In this document: one piece after another, positions 1-8,217 of the stretch
Layout: every line of letters starts with the position of its first letter
How positions within the stretch are numbered: position 1 is the first letter of the stretch
Assembly (NCBI RefSeq): GCF_000236785.1
Contig: NZ_AGUF01000033.1
Location: 1 to 64,000, forward strand
DNA: 64,000 nt
Direction of reading: 5' to 3'
Origin: Achromobacter arsenitoxydans SY8
GTDB taxonomy: Bacteria > Pseudomonadota > Gammaproteobacteria > Burkholderiales > Burkholderiaceae_B
Position numbers and translations under genes: made by a program
Notes under the pieces: model-generated
Databases searched by the model: none
Told to the model about the DNA's origin: nothing
What the model saw: only the letters and a program-made list of their open reading frames with translations

Positions 1-49
1 GGGCATCCTTTTTTGTTGTCTGGAACTTGTTGCTCGGAGACTACCCGGC

Positions 50-964
50 CTATCCCTGCCCCGCTGCAAGCCGGTCCTGGATGGCGCGGGCGGCGTCGCG
101 CAGAGACGTCATGAACGCGCCGACCAGCGGGTTGCCAGGCCGGTGCTCCGGAAATACGACATTGACTCGAAACGGGAACGATCGCGTCAATGGCCGGATA
201 TGCAACCCGCGCCCCGCAAAATCCAGCGCGGTAAGCGGGTTGACGATCGCCAGCCCCAAGCCCTGGCGCACGAAGGTGCAGACGGACACGGCGGTAGGCG
301 TTTCCACGATGGACCGCCGCAGCACGCCCGCCTCGGCGAACGCCTCGTCGATCTGGATGCGGTAGGGATCGCTGGCGGACAGGCTGACAAAGGCCTGCCC
401 TTCGAAGTCGGCCAGACCGATGGCCACGCGGGCCAAGAGCGGGTGACCTTCCGGCAGGACGCACACTTCGTCCACCTGCAGCAGCAGTTCAACCCGCGTA
501 CCGGCGGGCGCAGCATCGTGTTCGGTCAGGCCCAGGTCATAACGCTGCGCGGTCAGCCACTCTTCCAGCATGGGCGATTCCTGCGTTTCCACCGACAGGC
601 TCACGCCGGGATGGCGGCCATGAAAGCGCTGGAACGCGTCCGGCAGGATGGAATGCGAGAACGCCGGCAAGGCGATCACCGATAGCTGCCCCTCGCGGAA
701 AGCCCGTAAACGGGCGGCGGCGGACGCCACGCGCTCCAGGCCGGCATAGGACTGCCGGACCTCTTCGAACAGCGCCAGCGCCGGCATGGTGGGCCGCAAG
801 CGGCCCGCGACACGCTCGAACAGGGCAAAGCCTATCGTTTGCTCCATGCGGGCAAGCTCGCGGCTTACCGTCGGCTGGGACGTGCTGAGCAGATCGGCCG
901 CCTTGGTCACGCTGCCGGCGATCATGATGGCGCGGAAGACTTCGATGTGCCGGTGTGTCAGCAT
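50..964 (-). CDS. lysR: LysR-type activator of lysA
   Basis: A 304-residue LysR-type transcription factor. It has an N-terminal winged helix-turn-helix (about residues 17-40, with STSQPTVSRELARME) and a C-terminal substrate-binding-like effector domain. The sequence closely follows the remembered E. coli LysR along its whole length, for example LFEEV, QESPxLEEWL and VVNPLTALD-like segments. In the family this protein activates lysA and responds to diaminopimelate and lysine. It is transcribed divergently from lysA with a 73-bp gap, the same arrangement as in E. coli, which supports the assignment strongly. Confidence 0.9.
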   Translation of the reverse strand: MLTHRHIEVFRAIMIAGSVTKAADLLSTSQPTVSRELARMEQTIGFALFERVAGRLRPTMPALALFEEVRQSYAGLERVASAAARLRAFREGQLSVIALPAFSHSILPDAFQRFHGRHPGVSLSVETQESPMLEEWLTAQRYDLGLTEHDAAPAGTRVELLLQVDEVCVLPEGHPLLARVAIGLADFEGQAFVSLSASDPYRIQIDEAFAEAGVLRRSIVETPTAVSVCTFVRQGLGLAIVNPLTALDFAGRGLHIRPLTRSFPFRVNVVFPEHRPGNPLVGAFMTSLRDAARAIQDRLAAGQG

Positions 965-988
965 CGCTTATCCCATATCAGAAATGAA

Positions 989-1016
989 TTGATCCCGGAC
1001 ATCTAAGCATTTTACT
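989..1016 (+). promoter_or_regulatory. candidate lysA promoter
   Basis: TTGATC (989-994), a 16-bp spacer and TTTACT (1011-1016) lie in the 73-bp gap between lysR and lysA. Only moderately close to the sigma70 consensus; LysR activation would be expected at such a weak promoter. Confidence 0.35.
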
Positions 1017-1037
1017 GGATGACAACGCTGGGGCATC

Positions 1038-2306
1038 ATGCCGCCTTTGCCTCATTCCAACAAGGTTCAACACGCCATGGCCTTCGATCCGCGCCAGCTC
1101 ACCCAACTCGCCGCCCAGCACGGCACGCCGCTCTGGGTGTACGACGCCGCCGTCATCCGCGACCGCATCGCGCAACTTCGCCGCTTCGACACGATCCGCT
1201 ACGCCCAGAAGGCGTGCTCCAACCTGCATATCCTGCGCCTCATGCGATCGGAAGGCGTGGTTGTCGATGCGGTATCCCTGGGCGAGATCGAACGCAGCCT
1301 GGCCGCCGGCTTCCAGCCGCGCAGCGAACCCGAAGGCATCGTCTTCACCGCGGACCTGATCGACCACGCCACGCTCGCCACCGTGCTCAAGCACGGCATC
1401 ACGGTCAATGCCGGATCGCTGGACATGCTGGCCCGCGTGGGCCAGGCTTCGCCGGGCCATCGCGTGTGGCTGCGCATCAATCCGGGCTTCGGGCATGGCC
1501 ACAGCAACAAGACCAATACCGGCGGCCCCCAAAGCAAGCACGGCATCTGGATCGACGACGTGGCCGAAGCCGTCTCCATCGTGCGCCGCCACGGCCTCAA
1601 GCTGGTGGGCATCCACATGCACATCGGCTCTGGCGTCGACTACGGCCACCTGTCCAGCGTGTGCGACGCGATGGTGGACGTGGTGAAGTCCCTGGACCAC
1701 GACATCGAGGCCATCTCGGCCGGCGGCGGCTTGTCCATTCCCTACCGCGACGGCGAACCGCGCATCGACTGCGACCATTACTTCGAGCAATGGGACGCGG
1801 CCCGCAAGCGCATCGCCGCGCACCTGGGCCACGACATCCGGCTGGAGATCGAACCCGGCCGGTTCCTGGTTGCCGAGTCCGGCGTCCTGGTGTCGGAAGT
1901 CCATTCCATCAACCGGCGTCCCGAGCGCGATTTTGCGCTGGTCGACGCGGGCTTCAATGATCTGATGCGCCCCGCCATGTACGGCAGCTATCACAGGATC
2001 TCGGTGCACGCGCCGGATGGCAGCGAGCCGCAAGGCGCGCAGACGCGCATTGCCGTGGCCGGCCCGCTGTGCGAATCGGGCGACGTGTTCACCCAGAATG
2101 AAGGCGGCGTCATGTCCGACCAGATGCTGCCGCAGCCGCGCATCGGCGACTTCCTGGTCTTGCATAACGCGGGCGCCTATGGCTCGTCGATGTCCTCGAA
2201 CTACAACAGCCGCCCGCTCGCGCCGGAGGTGTTGCTGGACAAGGGCGAGGCGCGGGTGATTCGCCGGCGGCAGACGGTGGCGGAGCTGCTGGCGTTGGAG
2301 GATTGA
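1038..2306 (+). CDS. lysA: Diaminopimelate decarboxylase
   Basis: A PLP-dependent fold-type III decarboxylase that converts meso-diaminopimelate to L-lysine, the last step of lysine biosynthesis in the cytoplasm. Visible motifs: the Schiff-base lysine in YAQKACSN (K58), HMHIGSG, SAGGGLSIPY, EIEPGRFL and the CESGD active-site motif, followed by GAYGxSMSSNYN. Full length for the family (422 residues). The start at 1038 has GGGG about 7 bp upstream; a second ATG at 1077 (MAFDPRQ) is also possible. Transcribed divergently from its activator gene lysR. Confidence 0.95.
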   Translation: MPPLPHSNKVQHAMAFDPRQLTQLAAQHGTPLWVYDAAVIRDRIAQLRRFDTIRYAQKACSNLHILRLMRSEGVVVDAVSLGEIERSLAAGFQPRSEPEGIVFTADLIDHATLATVLKHGITVNAGSLDMLARVGQASPGHRVWLRINPGFGHGHSNKTNTGGPQSKHGIWIDDVAEAVSIVRRHGLKLVGIHMHIGSGVDYGHLSSVCDAMVDVVKSLDHDIEAISAGGGLSIPYRDGEPRIDCDHYFEQWDAARKRIAAHLGHDIRLEIEPGRFLVAESGVLVSEVHSINRRPERDFALVDAGFNDLMRPAMYGSYHRISVHAPDGSEPQGAQTRIAVAGPLCESGDVFTQNEGGVMSDQMLPQPRIGDFLVLHNAGAYGSSMSSNYNSRPLAPEVLLDKGEARVIRRRQTVAELLALED

Positions 2307-2319
2307 GTCAAGTTTGCCG

Positions 2320-2346
2320 GTGTCAGACACGCAAGGTGTCTGACAC
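2320..2346. terminator. Perfect 11-bp hairpin between convergent lysA and garL
   Basis: GTGTCAGACAC (2320-2330), a 5-nt loop, then GTGTCTGACAC (2336-2346). Each arm is itself nearly palindromic (GTGTC-A-GACAC). There is no clear T tract. It lies between two convergent genes, so it may act as a bidirectional terminator, but the arm looks like a dispersed intergenic repeat unit. Confidence 0.5.
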
Positions 2347-2354
2347 GCGAAGGG

Positions 2355-3122
2355 TCAGGTTGGGAACGCTTCCCTCAACGCAAACGTCGCCTGTTTGAAC
2401 ACCCCCAGGTCGGTCCCGACGGCCACGAAGTGCATGCCCATGTCCAGGTAACGGCGCGCATCGGCGTGCACGGGCGCCAGGATGCCCACAGCCTTGCCGG
2501 CCGCCGACACGCGCTGGTGCAGGTGGCGGATCGTTTCCTGCACCTCGGGGTGGTTGGGATTGCCGATGTGGCCCAGGGCCGCGGCCAGATCGGACGGGCC
2601 GATGAACACGCCGTCCACGCCTTCGACGGACGCGATCTCGTCCACCGCCTCGATTCCCGGCCGGCTTTCGATCTGCAGCAGCACGCAGATGTTGTCGTTG
2701 ATCGTCTGCAGGTAGTCGGGCACCGTGCCGTAGCGGTTGCTGCGCTGCGCGCCCGCCACGCCTCGCATGCCTTGCGGCGGATAGCGCGTGGCGGCCACCG
2801 CGCGGCGCGCGTCCTCTTCGGATTCGATGAAGGGGATCAACAGGTTGTAGAAGCCGATATCCAGCAGGCGCTTGATCTGGACAGGGTCGTTCCACGACGG
2901 ACGGCCCACGGCGGCGCTGGCGCTGCCCTGCAGGGCCTGGAGCTGCTGCAGGAACATCGGCACCTCGTTGGGCGAATGTTCGCCGTCCAGAAGCAGCCAG
3001 TCGAAATCCGCAAGCCCGACGAGTTCTGCGGTGATGTGGCTGGACATGCACATCCAGAATCCGATGAGCCGTTCGCGAGCCAGGATGCGTTGCCGGAAAC
3101 GGTTGGGTAGAGGTGAGTTCAT
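2355..3122 (-). CDS. garL: 2-dehydro-3-deoxyglucarate aldolase (GarL type)
   Basis: A class II HpcH/HpaI-family aldolase of 255 residues that cleaves 2-keto-3-deoxy-glucarate-type sugar acids to pyruvate and tartronate semialdehyde. The sequence tracks the remembered E. coli GarL closely: DWLLLDGEHSPN with the base His49, KRLLDIGFYNLLIPF, the metal-site segments LLQIES and GVFIGPSDLAAALGH, and GILAPVxADARRYL. I chose the ATG at 3122 (MNSPLPNRF), which matches the E. coli start and has AAGG 8 nt upstream, over a longer frame. It is the last gene of a minus-strand sugar-acid set headed by a GntR regulator. Confidence 0.85.
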   Translation of the reverse strand: MNSPLPNRFRQRILARERLIGFWMCMSSHITAELVGLADFDWLLLDGEHSPNEVPMFLQQLQALQGSASAAVGRPSWNDPVQIKRLLDIGFYNLLIPFIESEEDARRAVAATRYPPQGMRGVAGAQRSNRYGTVPDYLQTINDNICVLLQIESRPGIEAVDEIASVEGVDGVFIGPSDLAAALGHIGNPNHPEVQETIRHLHQRVSAAGKAVGILAPVHADARRYLDMGMHFVAVGTDLGVFKQATFALREAFPT

Positions 3123-3150
3123 TGCCGCCTTCTTGTCTGGGAAAACAGAA

Positions 3151-3179
3151 GCAGTGCCGGGCGCGACGCGCGGCACTGC
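3151..3179. other. Intra-operon hairpin upstream of garL
   Basis: GCAGTGCCG (3151-3159) and CGGCACTGC (3171-3179) form a 9-bp stem with an 11-nt loop. It lies in the 60-bp gap between the dehydratase stop and the garL start. It could stabilise or attenuate the transcript; no T tract follows on the coding strand. Confidence 0.4.
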
Positions 3180-3182
3180 CGG

Positions 3183-4928
3183 TCAGTGGATTTCAGGCTC
3201 GCCCGCGGATTCGACCCGCGTCTCGCTCTGAAGAAAATCGAAATCGCAGCCGGTGTCCGCCTGGCCGATGTGCTTGAGATACAGCACGCCGTAGCCGCGC
3301 TCGAAGCGCGGCGGCGGCGTCTGCCACGCGGCGCGCCGCCCGGCCAGTTCGGCGTCGGAGATCATCAGTTGCAGGCGCCGCGCCGGCACGTCCAGCGCAA
3401 TCAGATCGCCATCCCGCACCAGCGCCAGCGGCCCGCCGACATAGGCCTCGGGCGCGACGTGCAGGACACAGGCCCCGTAGCTGGTGCCGCTCATGCGCGC
3501 ATCCGATATGCGCACCATGTCGCGTACGCCCTCTTTCAGCAGCTTTTGCGGAATGGGCAGTTGGCCCCATTCAGGCATGCCGGGCGCGCCTTGCGGGCCG
3601 GCGTTCTGCAGCACGATGACGCTGTCGGCGTCCACGTCCAGGTCCGGATCGTCGATGCGCGCGGCCATGTCGTTGTAGTCCTTGAAGACGACCGCCCGGC
3701 CTGTGTGGACCTGCAGGCGCGCTTCCATGGCGGGCGGCTTGATCACCGCGCCGTCGGGCGCCAGGTTGCCGCGCAGGACCGCCAGCCCGTCGCGTTCGAT
3801 CAGCGCCTGCGCGCGCGGCCGGATCACGTCTTCGTTGAAAATGCGCGCGCCCGCGATGTTCTCGCCCAATGTGCGCCCGTCGACTGTCCGCTGCGATGTG
3901 TCCAGCAGGTCTCCCAACTGCACCAGCAGCGCGCGCAGGCCGCCCGCGTAGTAGAAATCTTCCATCAGGTACTTGCCCGCCGGACGCAGGTTGGCCAGGA
4001 CCGGCGTGGTGCGCGCCAGATGATCGAAGCGGTCCAGGTCCAGCCCGAAGCCGCTGCGCCGCGCCATGGCGATCAGGTGCACCACGGCGTTCGTGGACCC
4101 CGACAGCGCCAGCACAGTGCGCACCGCGTTGTCGTAGGAAGCGGCGGTCAGCAGGTCCGACGGCTTCAGGTCTTCCCAGACCATCTCGACGATGCGCTTG
4201 CCGGTCAGGCTGGCCATCTGCGCGTGGCGCGAGTCCGGCGCGGGAATGGACGACGCGCCCGACAGGCACAGGCCCAGCGCCTCGACGGCGCTGGTCATGG
4301 TGGACGCTGTGCCCATCGTCATGCAATGACCGGGAGACCGCGCGATGCCGTCTTCCACGCCCTGCCAGTCTTCCTCGGTGATATTGCCGGCGCGCAGCTC
4401 CGCCCAGTACTTCCAGGTGTCGGAACCCGACCCCAGCGTGTTGCCGTTCCAGTTGCCGCGCAGCATGGGGCCCGCCGGCACGAAGATCGTGGGCAGGTCC
4501 ATCGACACGGCGCCCATGACGAGCGCCGGCGTGGTCTTGTCGCAACCGCCCATCAGCACACAGCCGTCGGCGGGATAGGAGCGCAGCAGTTCTTCCGTTT
4601 CCATCGCCAGCAGGTTGCGATAGAGCATCGTCGTGGGCTTCTGGAAGGGTTCGGACAGGCTCATCGCGGGCATTTCCACCGGAAACCCACCCGCCTGCCA
4701 GATGCCGCGCTTGACCTCTTCGACGCGCTGCTTGAAATGGCTGTGACAGGGGTTGATGTCGCTCCAGGTGTTGATGATGGCGATCACCGGCTTGCCGGCG
4801 TAATCGGAGCGGTGATAGCCCATCTGCGCCGTGCGCGAACGGTGGCCGAAGGACCGCAGGTCTTTCACGCCGTACCAGCGATGGCTGCGCAGATCTTCAG
4901 GCTTCCTGCGCTTGTCGGAATTGCTCAT
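3183..4928 (-). CDS. IlvD/Edd-family sugar-acid dehydratase
   Basis: An iron-sulfur dehydratase of 581 residues, of the family of dihydroxy-acid, phosphogluconate, arabinonate and xylonate dehydratases. It would dehydrate an aldonate or aldarate to the 2-keto-3-deoxy acid. The three cluster cysteines are visible: C61 (INPCHSH), C129 (GGCDKTTPA) and C202 (GHCMTMGTA). Their positions and spacing resemble L-arabinonate dehydratase rather than IlvD. The start at 4928 (MSNSDKRR) follows a GAGG; a longer frame starts 14 codons upstream. It lies between an Ldh-type oxidoreductase and garL, whose product would cleave its product. The exact sugar acid cannot be read from sequence. Confidence 0.8.
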   Translation of the reverse strand: MSNSDKRRKPEDLRSHRWYGVKDLRSFGHRSRTAQMGYHRSDYAGKPVIAIINTWSDINPCHSHFKQRVEEVKRGIWQAGGFPVEMPAMSLSEPFQKPTTMLYRNLLAMETEELLRSYPADGCVLMGGCDKTTPALVMGAVSMDLPTIFVPAGPMLRGNWNGNTLGSGSDTWKYWAELRAGNITEEDWQGVEDGIARSPGHCMTMGTASTMTSAVEALGLCLSGASSIPAPDSRHAQMASLTGKRIVEMVWEDLKPSDLLTAASYDNAVRTVLALSGSTNAVVHLIAMARRSGFGLDLDRFDHLARTTPVLANLRPAGKYLMEDFYYAGGLRALLVQLGDLLDTSQRTVDGRTLGENIAGARIFNEDVIRPRAQALIERDGLAVLRGNLAPDGAVIKPPAMEARLQVHTGRAVVFKDYNDMAARIDDPDLDVDADSVIVLQNAGPQGAPGMPEWGQLPIPQKLLKEGVRDMVRISDARMSGTSYGACVLHVAPEAYVGGPLALVRDGDLIALDVPARRLQLMISDAELAGRRAAWQTPPPRFERGYGVLYLKHIGQADTGCDFDFLQSETRVESAGEPEIH

Positions 4929-5012
4929 GTCTCGCGTCCTCTGCTCTGTGGCGGGGTCTGTGACCATCAATACTATAAGAAGCCCTGCGCGGGTCCAATC
5001 CGAAAAAATCGG

Positions 5013-6125
5013 TCAGGCCGGATCCAGCAGATAAGGCGTGCCAGCGCGCTCGCAGATGCCGCGCAAGCGGTCCGCCAGGGCGGCGGGAATGGGGATGCCA
5101 GCACGCAGCCGGCGCGCGCGCTCGGCGGCTTCGGGCTCGCCCGCCACCAGCACCGGTTCTTCCGGATTGGCCGGCGGCGTATCGTGCAGGGCGTCAATCA
5201 TGTCGTCCATGTCGGATTCGAACGAACCGGCTGCGCGGAAGGCGTCAGGATTCAAGGCCAGGAAGAAATGCCCCACGTCGTCGGGCTCGCCGGGACGGCG
5301 CGTCGGCGCGCGCCGCGCGGCGAAGGCGCTGCCGCTGAGCGTGCCGCCCAGGATCTGCGCCATCATCGCCAGCCCGTAGCCTTTGTGACTGCTCATGGCG
5401 GGCGTGCCGCCCAGCGGCGTCAGGCCGCCTTCCGGACGCTTGAAGATGAACTGCATGGCGGCATCGGCATCCGTGACCGCAGCGCCCTGCCCGTCCACCG
5501 CCCATCCCGGCGGCAGCGGTTTGCCCAGGAAGTCATAGACCTTGACCTTGTTGGCGGCGACGGTCGTCGTCGCCATGTCGAACAGGAAAGGCTCGTTGTA
5601 GGCGGCGGGCGCGCCGAAGGCGATGGGATTGGTGCCCAGCATGGGCATCGCGCCGCGCGTGGGCACCATGATGACGCCGTTGGCGCTGCTGGTGACCAGC
5701 CCGACCACGCCGCGCTCCACGGCGATGCGCGCGTACACGCCCGCCGCGCCGAAGTGATGCGAGTTGCAGACCGACACCGCGCCCACGCCATGCTCCAGGG
5801 CCTTGTCCACCGCCAGGTTCATGGCCAGCGCGGCGACCGGATAGCCCAGGCCGCCCATGCCGTCGATCAGCGCGCTGGCGCCGCCGTCGCGCACGATCCG
5901 GGCGCGCGCGTCGAGCCGCAGCGATCCCGCCCGCCACTTTTCCTCGTACGAGGGCAGCATGGAAATGCCGTGCGAATCTATGCCCAGCAGATCGGTGCGC
6001 GCCATCAGGCCCGCCGTCGTGTGCGCGAGGTCCTCGGCCATGCCCCAGGCCATCAGCACCTGCAGAATCTGTTCGCGCACCTGTTCCACCGGCACAGCCA
6101 CGGCGCTCGCTCCTTTCCCTTGCAC
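5013..6125 (-). CDS. Ldh-family NAD(P)-dependent 2-hydroxyacid/malate dehydrogenase
   Basis: A 370-residue member of the Ldh_2 family (malate/L-lactate dehydrogenase, YlbC/ComC fold, unrelated to classical LDH). Motifs: LLGIDSHGISMLPSYE near the N-terminus, CNSHHFGAAGVYARIA, and LGTNPIAFGAPA. Enzymes of this family reduce or oxidise 2-keto/2-hydroxy acids, and some reduce cyclic imines such as delta1-piperideine-2-carboxylate. It is 50 bp downstream of the GntR regulator and 84 bp upstream of the dehydratase on the same strand, so a role in sugar-acid oxidation or reduction is inferred. Confidence 0.75.
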   Translation of the reverse strand: MQGKGASAVAVPVEQVREQILQVLMAWGMAEDLAHTTAGLMARTDLLGIDSHGISMLPSYEEKWRAGSLRLDARARIVRDGGASALIDGMGGLGYPVAALAMNLAVDKALEHGVGAVSVCNSHHFGAAGVYARIAVERGVVGLVTSSANGVIMVPTRGAMPMLGTNPIAFGAPAAYNEPFLFDMATTTVAANKVKVYDFLGKPLPPGWAVDGQGAAVTDADAAMQFIFKRPEGGLTPLGGTPAMSSHKGYGLAMMAQILGGTLSGSAFAARRAPTRRPGEPDDVGHFFLALNPDAFRAAGSFESDMDDMIDALHDTPPANPEEPVLVAGEPEAAERARRLRAGIPIPAALADRLRGICERAGTPYLLDPA

Positions 6126-6175
6126 TGTCTCTCTCCTGTTGTCCTTGGTTTGTCTTGGCGTGCCGGGAACGGGCG

Positions 6176-6949
6176 TCAGTCGCGATCGCGGTCGACCAGC
6201 CGGTGCCGGGCCTGGCCCAGATGAAATTGCATGGCGACGCGGGCGCGTTCGCCGTCCTGTTCGCGGATGGCGTCCAGGATGGTGGCGTGCTCGTCCACGA
6301 CGCGCTGCGCGCGCTGCCGGGAGCCCGTGCGCGTCAGGTTCAGCGTGAGGCGCATGAAGCCGCTGATGGATTCGTGGATGCTTTCCAGCACGCCCAAATA
6401 GAAGTCGTTGCCGCTGGCCTCGGCGATGCTGGCGTGGAACGCCAGGTCCGCCTCGGCGGACACCTGTCCGCGCGCCAGGGTGTCGGCAAAGGCCGCGTGC
6501 GCATCGGCAATCCTGGCAAGCTGCTCGTCGGTGCGGCGCAGGGCCGCCAGCCTCGCGGCGTCGCCCTCGAGCGCCACCCGGACTTCTTGCGCCCGCAGAT
6601 AGGCGCTGACGTTCTGCACGTCGTTGAAGGTCTTCAGGCGCGGCGCGGGCTGATGGCTGACGAAGGTGCCCAGGCCCTGGTGCGCGGTGATGAGCCCGTC
6701 GGCGCGCAGGCGCAGCAGCGCTTCGCGCACCACGGGCCGCGACACGCCGGAGCGTTCGGATATTTCGTTTTCGGACGGCAGTTTGTCGCCGACATTGAGC
6801 GCGCCGGACACGATCTGTTCGAAGATCTGTCCGTAGAGCTGATCCGCTAGCCGAACCCGGTGTCCGCGCTCGAGCACCAGCGCGCCGGGCGCATCCGGCT
6901 CGGCGGGCGCCTGCGGCGCGGGCTGGGGCAATGGTTTGGGTCGGGCCAC
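6176..6949 (-). CDS. FadR-type GntR transcriptional regulator
   Basis: A 257-residue GntR regulator with an N-terminal winged helix-turn-helix (residues about 30-95, LPSENEISERSGVSRPVVREALLRL, then GTFV) and an all-helical FCD effector domain (EADLAFHxSIAEASGN, DEHATILDAI). The start is GTG at 6949 and is fixed by a perfect GAGGAGG 6 nt upstream. FCD-type members usually repress sugar-acid or organic-acid operons. Two matching operator sites lie in the divergent promoter region near 8.05-8.09 kb. Likely local regulator of the surrounding sugar-acid genes. Confidence 0.85.
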   Translation of the reverse strand: MARPKPLPQPAPQAPAEPDAPGALVLERGHRVRLADQLYGQIFEQIVSGALNVGDKLPSENEISERSGVSRPVVREALLRLRADGLITAHQGLGTFVSHQPAPRLKTFNDVQNVSAYLRAQEVRVALEGDAARLAALRRTDEQLARIADAHAAFADTLARGQVSAEADLAFHASIAEASGNDFYLGVLESIHESISGFMRLTLNLTRTGSRQRAQRVVDEHATILDAIREQDGERARVAMQFHLGQARHRLVDRDRD

Positions 6950-6966
6950 GTAACCTCCTCGAAATA

Positions 6967-6994
6967 GGGCCTGTCCGGGCGGCGGGACAGGCCC
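6967..6994 (-). terminator. Hairpin between the DapA-like gene and gntR
   Basis: GGGCCTGTCC (6967-6976) and GGACAGGCCC (6985-6994) form a 10-bp stem with an 8-nt loop. No strong T run follows on the minus strand, so it may be a partial terminator or processing site that separates the lyase from the downstream genes. Confidence 0.45.
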
Positions 6995-7065
6995 CGAGAC
7001 GCTGCCGGCGATGCGCGGACAGCGCTCATCGTACCGTCATTGCGCAGCCGGCGCGGCGCGGGCGC

Positions 7066-7995
7066 TCAAGCCGCTACGGCTTCGCGGTCCCAGGCCGCCA
7101 GTGCACGGGCGACGGGCGCGACGCGCTCGCGCTCGGCGCTGGAGATGCCGGTCAGCAGCGGCAGCATCGGTCCCATGTCGGCCACGCCCGCCAGGGTCAC
7201 CGCGTCGTGCAGCACGCGGATGGGGCTTATGCCGTCGCGGCAGTCTTCCAGGCCCAGATAGTGTTGGCGCACGGCCTCGGCTTCGTCGTAGCGGCCGTCG
7301 CGCAGCAGATGCAGCAAGCGCATCGAACCGCGCGGCGCCACGCACACCGAGCCCGACGTGAAGCTCTTGAGGCCGAAGTCGCGGTAGTGCACGATGGCCG
7401 GGCGTTCGCCGATGCCGCTGACGATCCAGCGCGAGTCCACGGCCTGCAACAGGGCCGACAGATAGGCGTCCTGGCTGGGGTCGTCGCGCACGACCGCGTA
7501 CTTGAAGCCGGCGATGCGGCCTTCTTCGATCAGAAGCGCCGCGGTTCCCGGCGCAAGGTAGTCGGCCGACTTGATGTAGACCACGGCGGGCTTGCCCAGC
7601 GCGTCCGTGAAGCGGCGCACGCCGTCGGCAAGGCCGGCGTCGGTGTACGGAAAGGACATGGGCAGCAGCATCGCCGTGGGGAACGGACGCGAACGCAGGA
7701 TCTCGGCCTGGTCCATCATCTTGCCGTAGTCGGGGCCCACGGACGGCAGGATCCACGTGTCCGCGCCGGCCAATCCCGCCAGCATGTCCACGATGCGCGC
7801 GTATTCGCTCACGCCCACGTTGTAGAAGTTGGCATTGCCGCCGTACATGACGTTGCGCACGCCGCCCGCTTCCAGGTGCCCGAGCAGCGCCTTGTTGGCG
7901 GCCTCGTTCAGGGACAGGTCGGCATTGCGGGCCAGGGGCGGCACGGCAATGACCGAACGCTGCAGGTCCTGGGCGGTGACCGGGGTGGTTTTCAT
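7066..7995 (-). CDS. DapA/NanA-family lyase, unusual motif
   Basis: A 309-residue (beta/alpha)8 aldolase-class protein of the dihydrodipicolinate synthase/KDG dehydratase family. The Schiff-base lysine is K165 (IAGFKYAVV) and the partner tyrosine is probably Y140 (VVYIKSAD). The usual glycine-threonine substrate loop near residue 45 is replaced by MYGGNANFYN (50-59), so the substrate is unlikely to be that of DapA. The start at 7995 (MKTTPVTAQD) has AGGAG 9 nt upstream; a longer frame to 8040 lacks one. The gene heads the minus-strand set, divergent from a Bug receptor. A role in 2-keto-3-deoxy-acid turnover is inferred. Confidence 0.7.
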   Translation of the reverse strand: MKTTPVTAQDLQRSVIAVPPLARNADLSLNEAANKALLGHLEAGGVRNVMYGGNANFYNVGVSEYARIVDMLAGLAGADTWILPSVGPDYGKMMDQAEILRSRPFPTAMLLPMSFPYTDAGLADGVRRFTDALGKPAVVYIKSADYLAPGTAALLIEEGRIAGFKYAVVRDDPSQDAYLSALLQAVDSRWIVSGIGERPAIVHYRDFGLKSFTSGSVCVAPRGSMRLLHLLRDGRYDEAEAVRQHYLGLEDCRDGISPIRVLHDAVTLAGVADMGPMLPLLTGISSAERERVAPVARALAAWDREAVAA

Positions 7996-8042
7996 GGGCG
8001 GGCTCCTGGCTGGTGCGGTTGTCAGATAAGTAGGGTCCAAAA

Positions 8043-8072
8043 AGTATACTTGGTTGACAAGCTATAGCTCAA
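8043..8072 (-). promoter_or_regulatory. candidate promoter for the DapA-like gene
   Basis: On the minus strand TTGAGC (8067-8072), an 18-bp spacer and TATACT (8043-8048) lie about 50 bp upstream of the start codon. The spacer contains the operator-like TGGTTGACAA. Confidence 0.4.
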
Positions 8073-8092
8073 TACCTATATTTGTTTTACAA
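8051..8092. promoter_or_regulatory. pair of FadR-type operators
   Basis: TGGTTGACAA (8051-8060) and TTGTTTTACAA (8082-8092) both fit the t-n-GT-(N2-3)-AC-n-a pattern known for FCD-type GntR regulators. Their centres are about 31 bp apart, three helical turns. One overlaps the -35 of the plus-strand promoter and the other its start site, the layout expected for repression. Confidence 0.5.
8054..8082 (+). promoter_or_regulatory. strong sigma70-like promoter for the Bug receptor
   Basis: TTGACA (8054-8059), a 17-bp spacer and TATATT (8077-8082) on the plus strand. A near-consensus promoter reading toward the receptor gene at 8218. It is flanked and overlapped by two FadR-like operators. Confidence 0.65.
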
Positions 8093-8217
8093 GTAGATCG
8101 GCAGCACATTCGCAGGGCGCCCGCGGCGTTCTGCGGCGTCAAGGCTTCCGGCACGCCGGGAGCGGAATACCCCCAGAAACGATGCGCGGCCACGCGCACA
8201 CCGAGGAGACGAATTCC

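Noticed and set aside
3186-6224. A 1012-codon open frame opposite the dehydratase and Ldh genes
   Set aside because: It runs antisense across two well-recognised genes, is rich in Arg, His, Gln and Ala as GC-rich antisense frames are, and has no domain.
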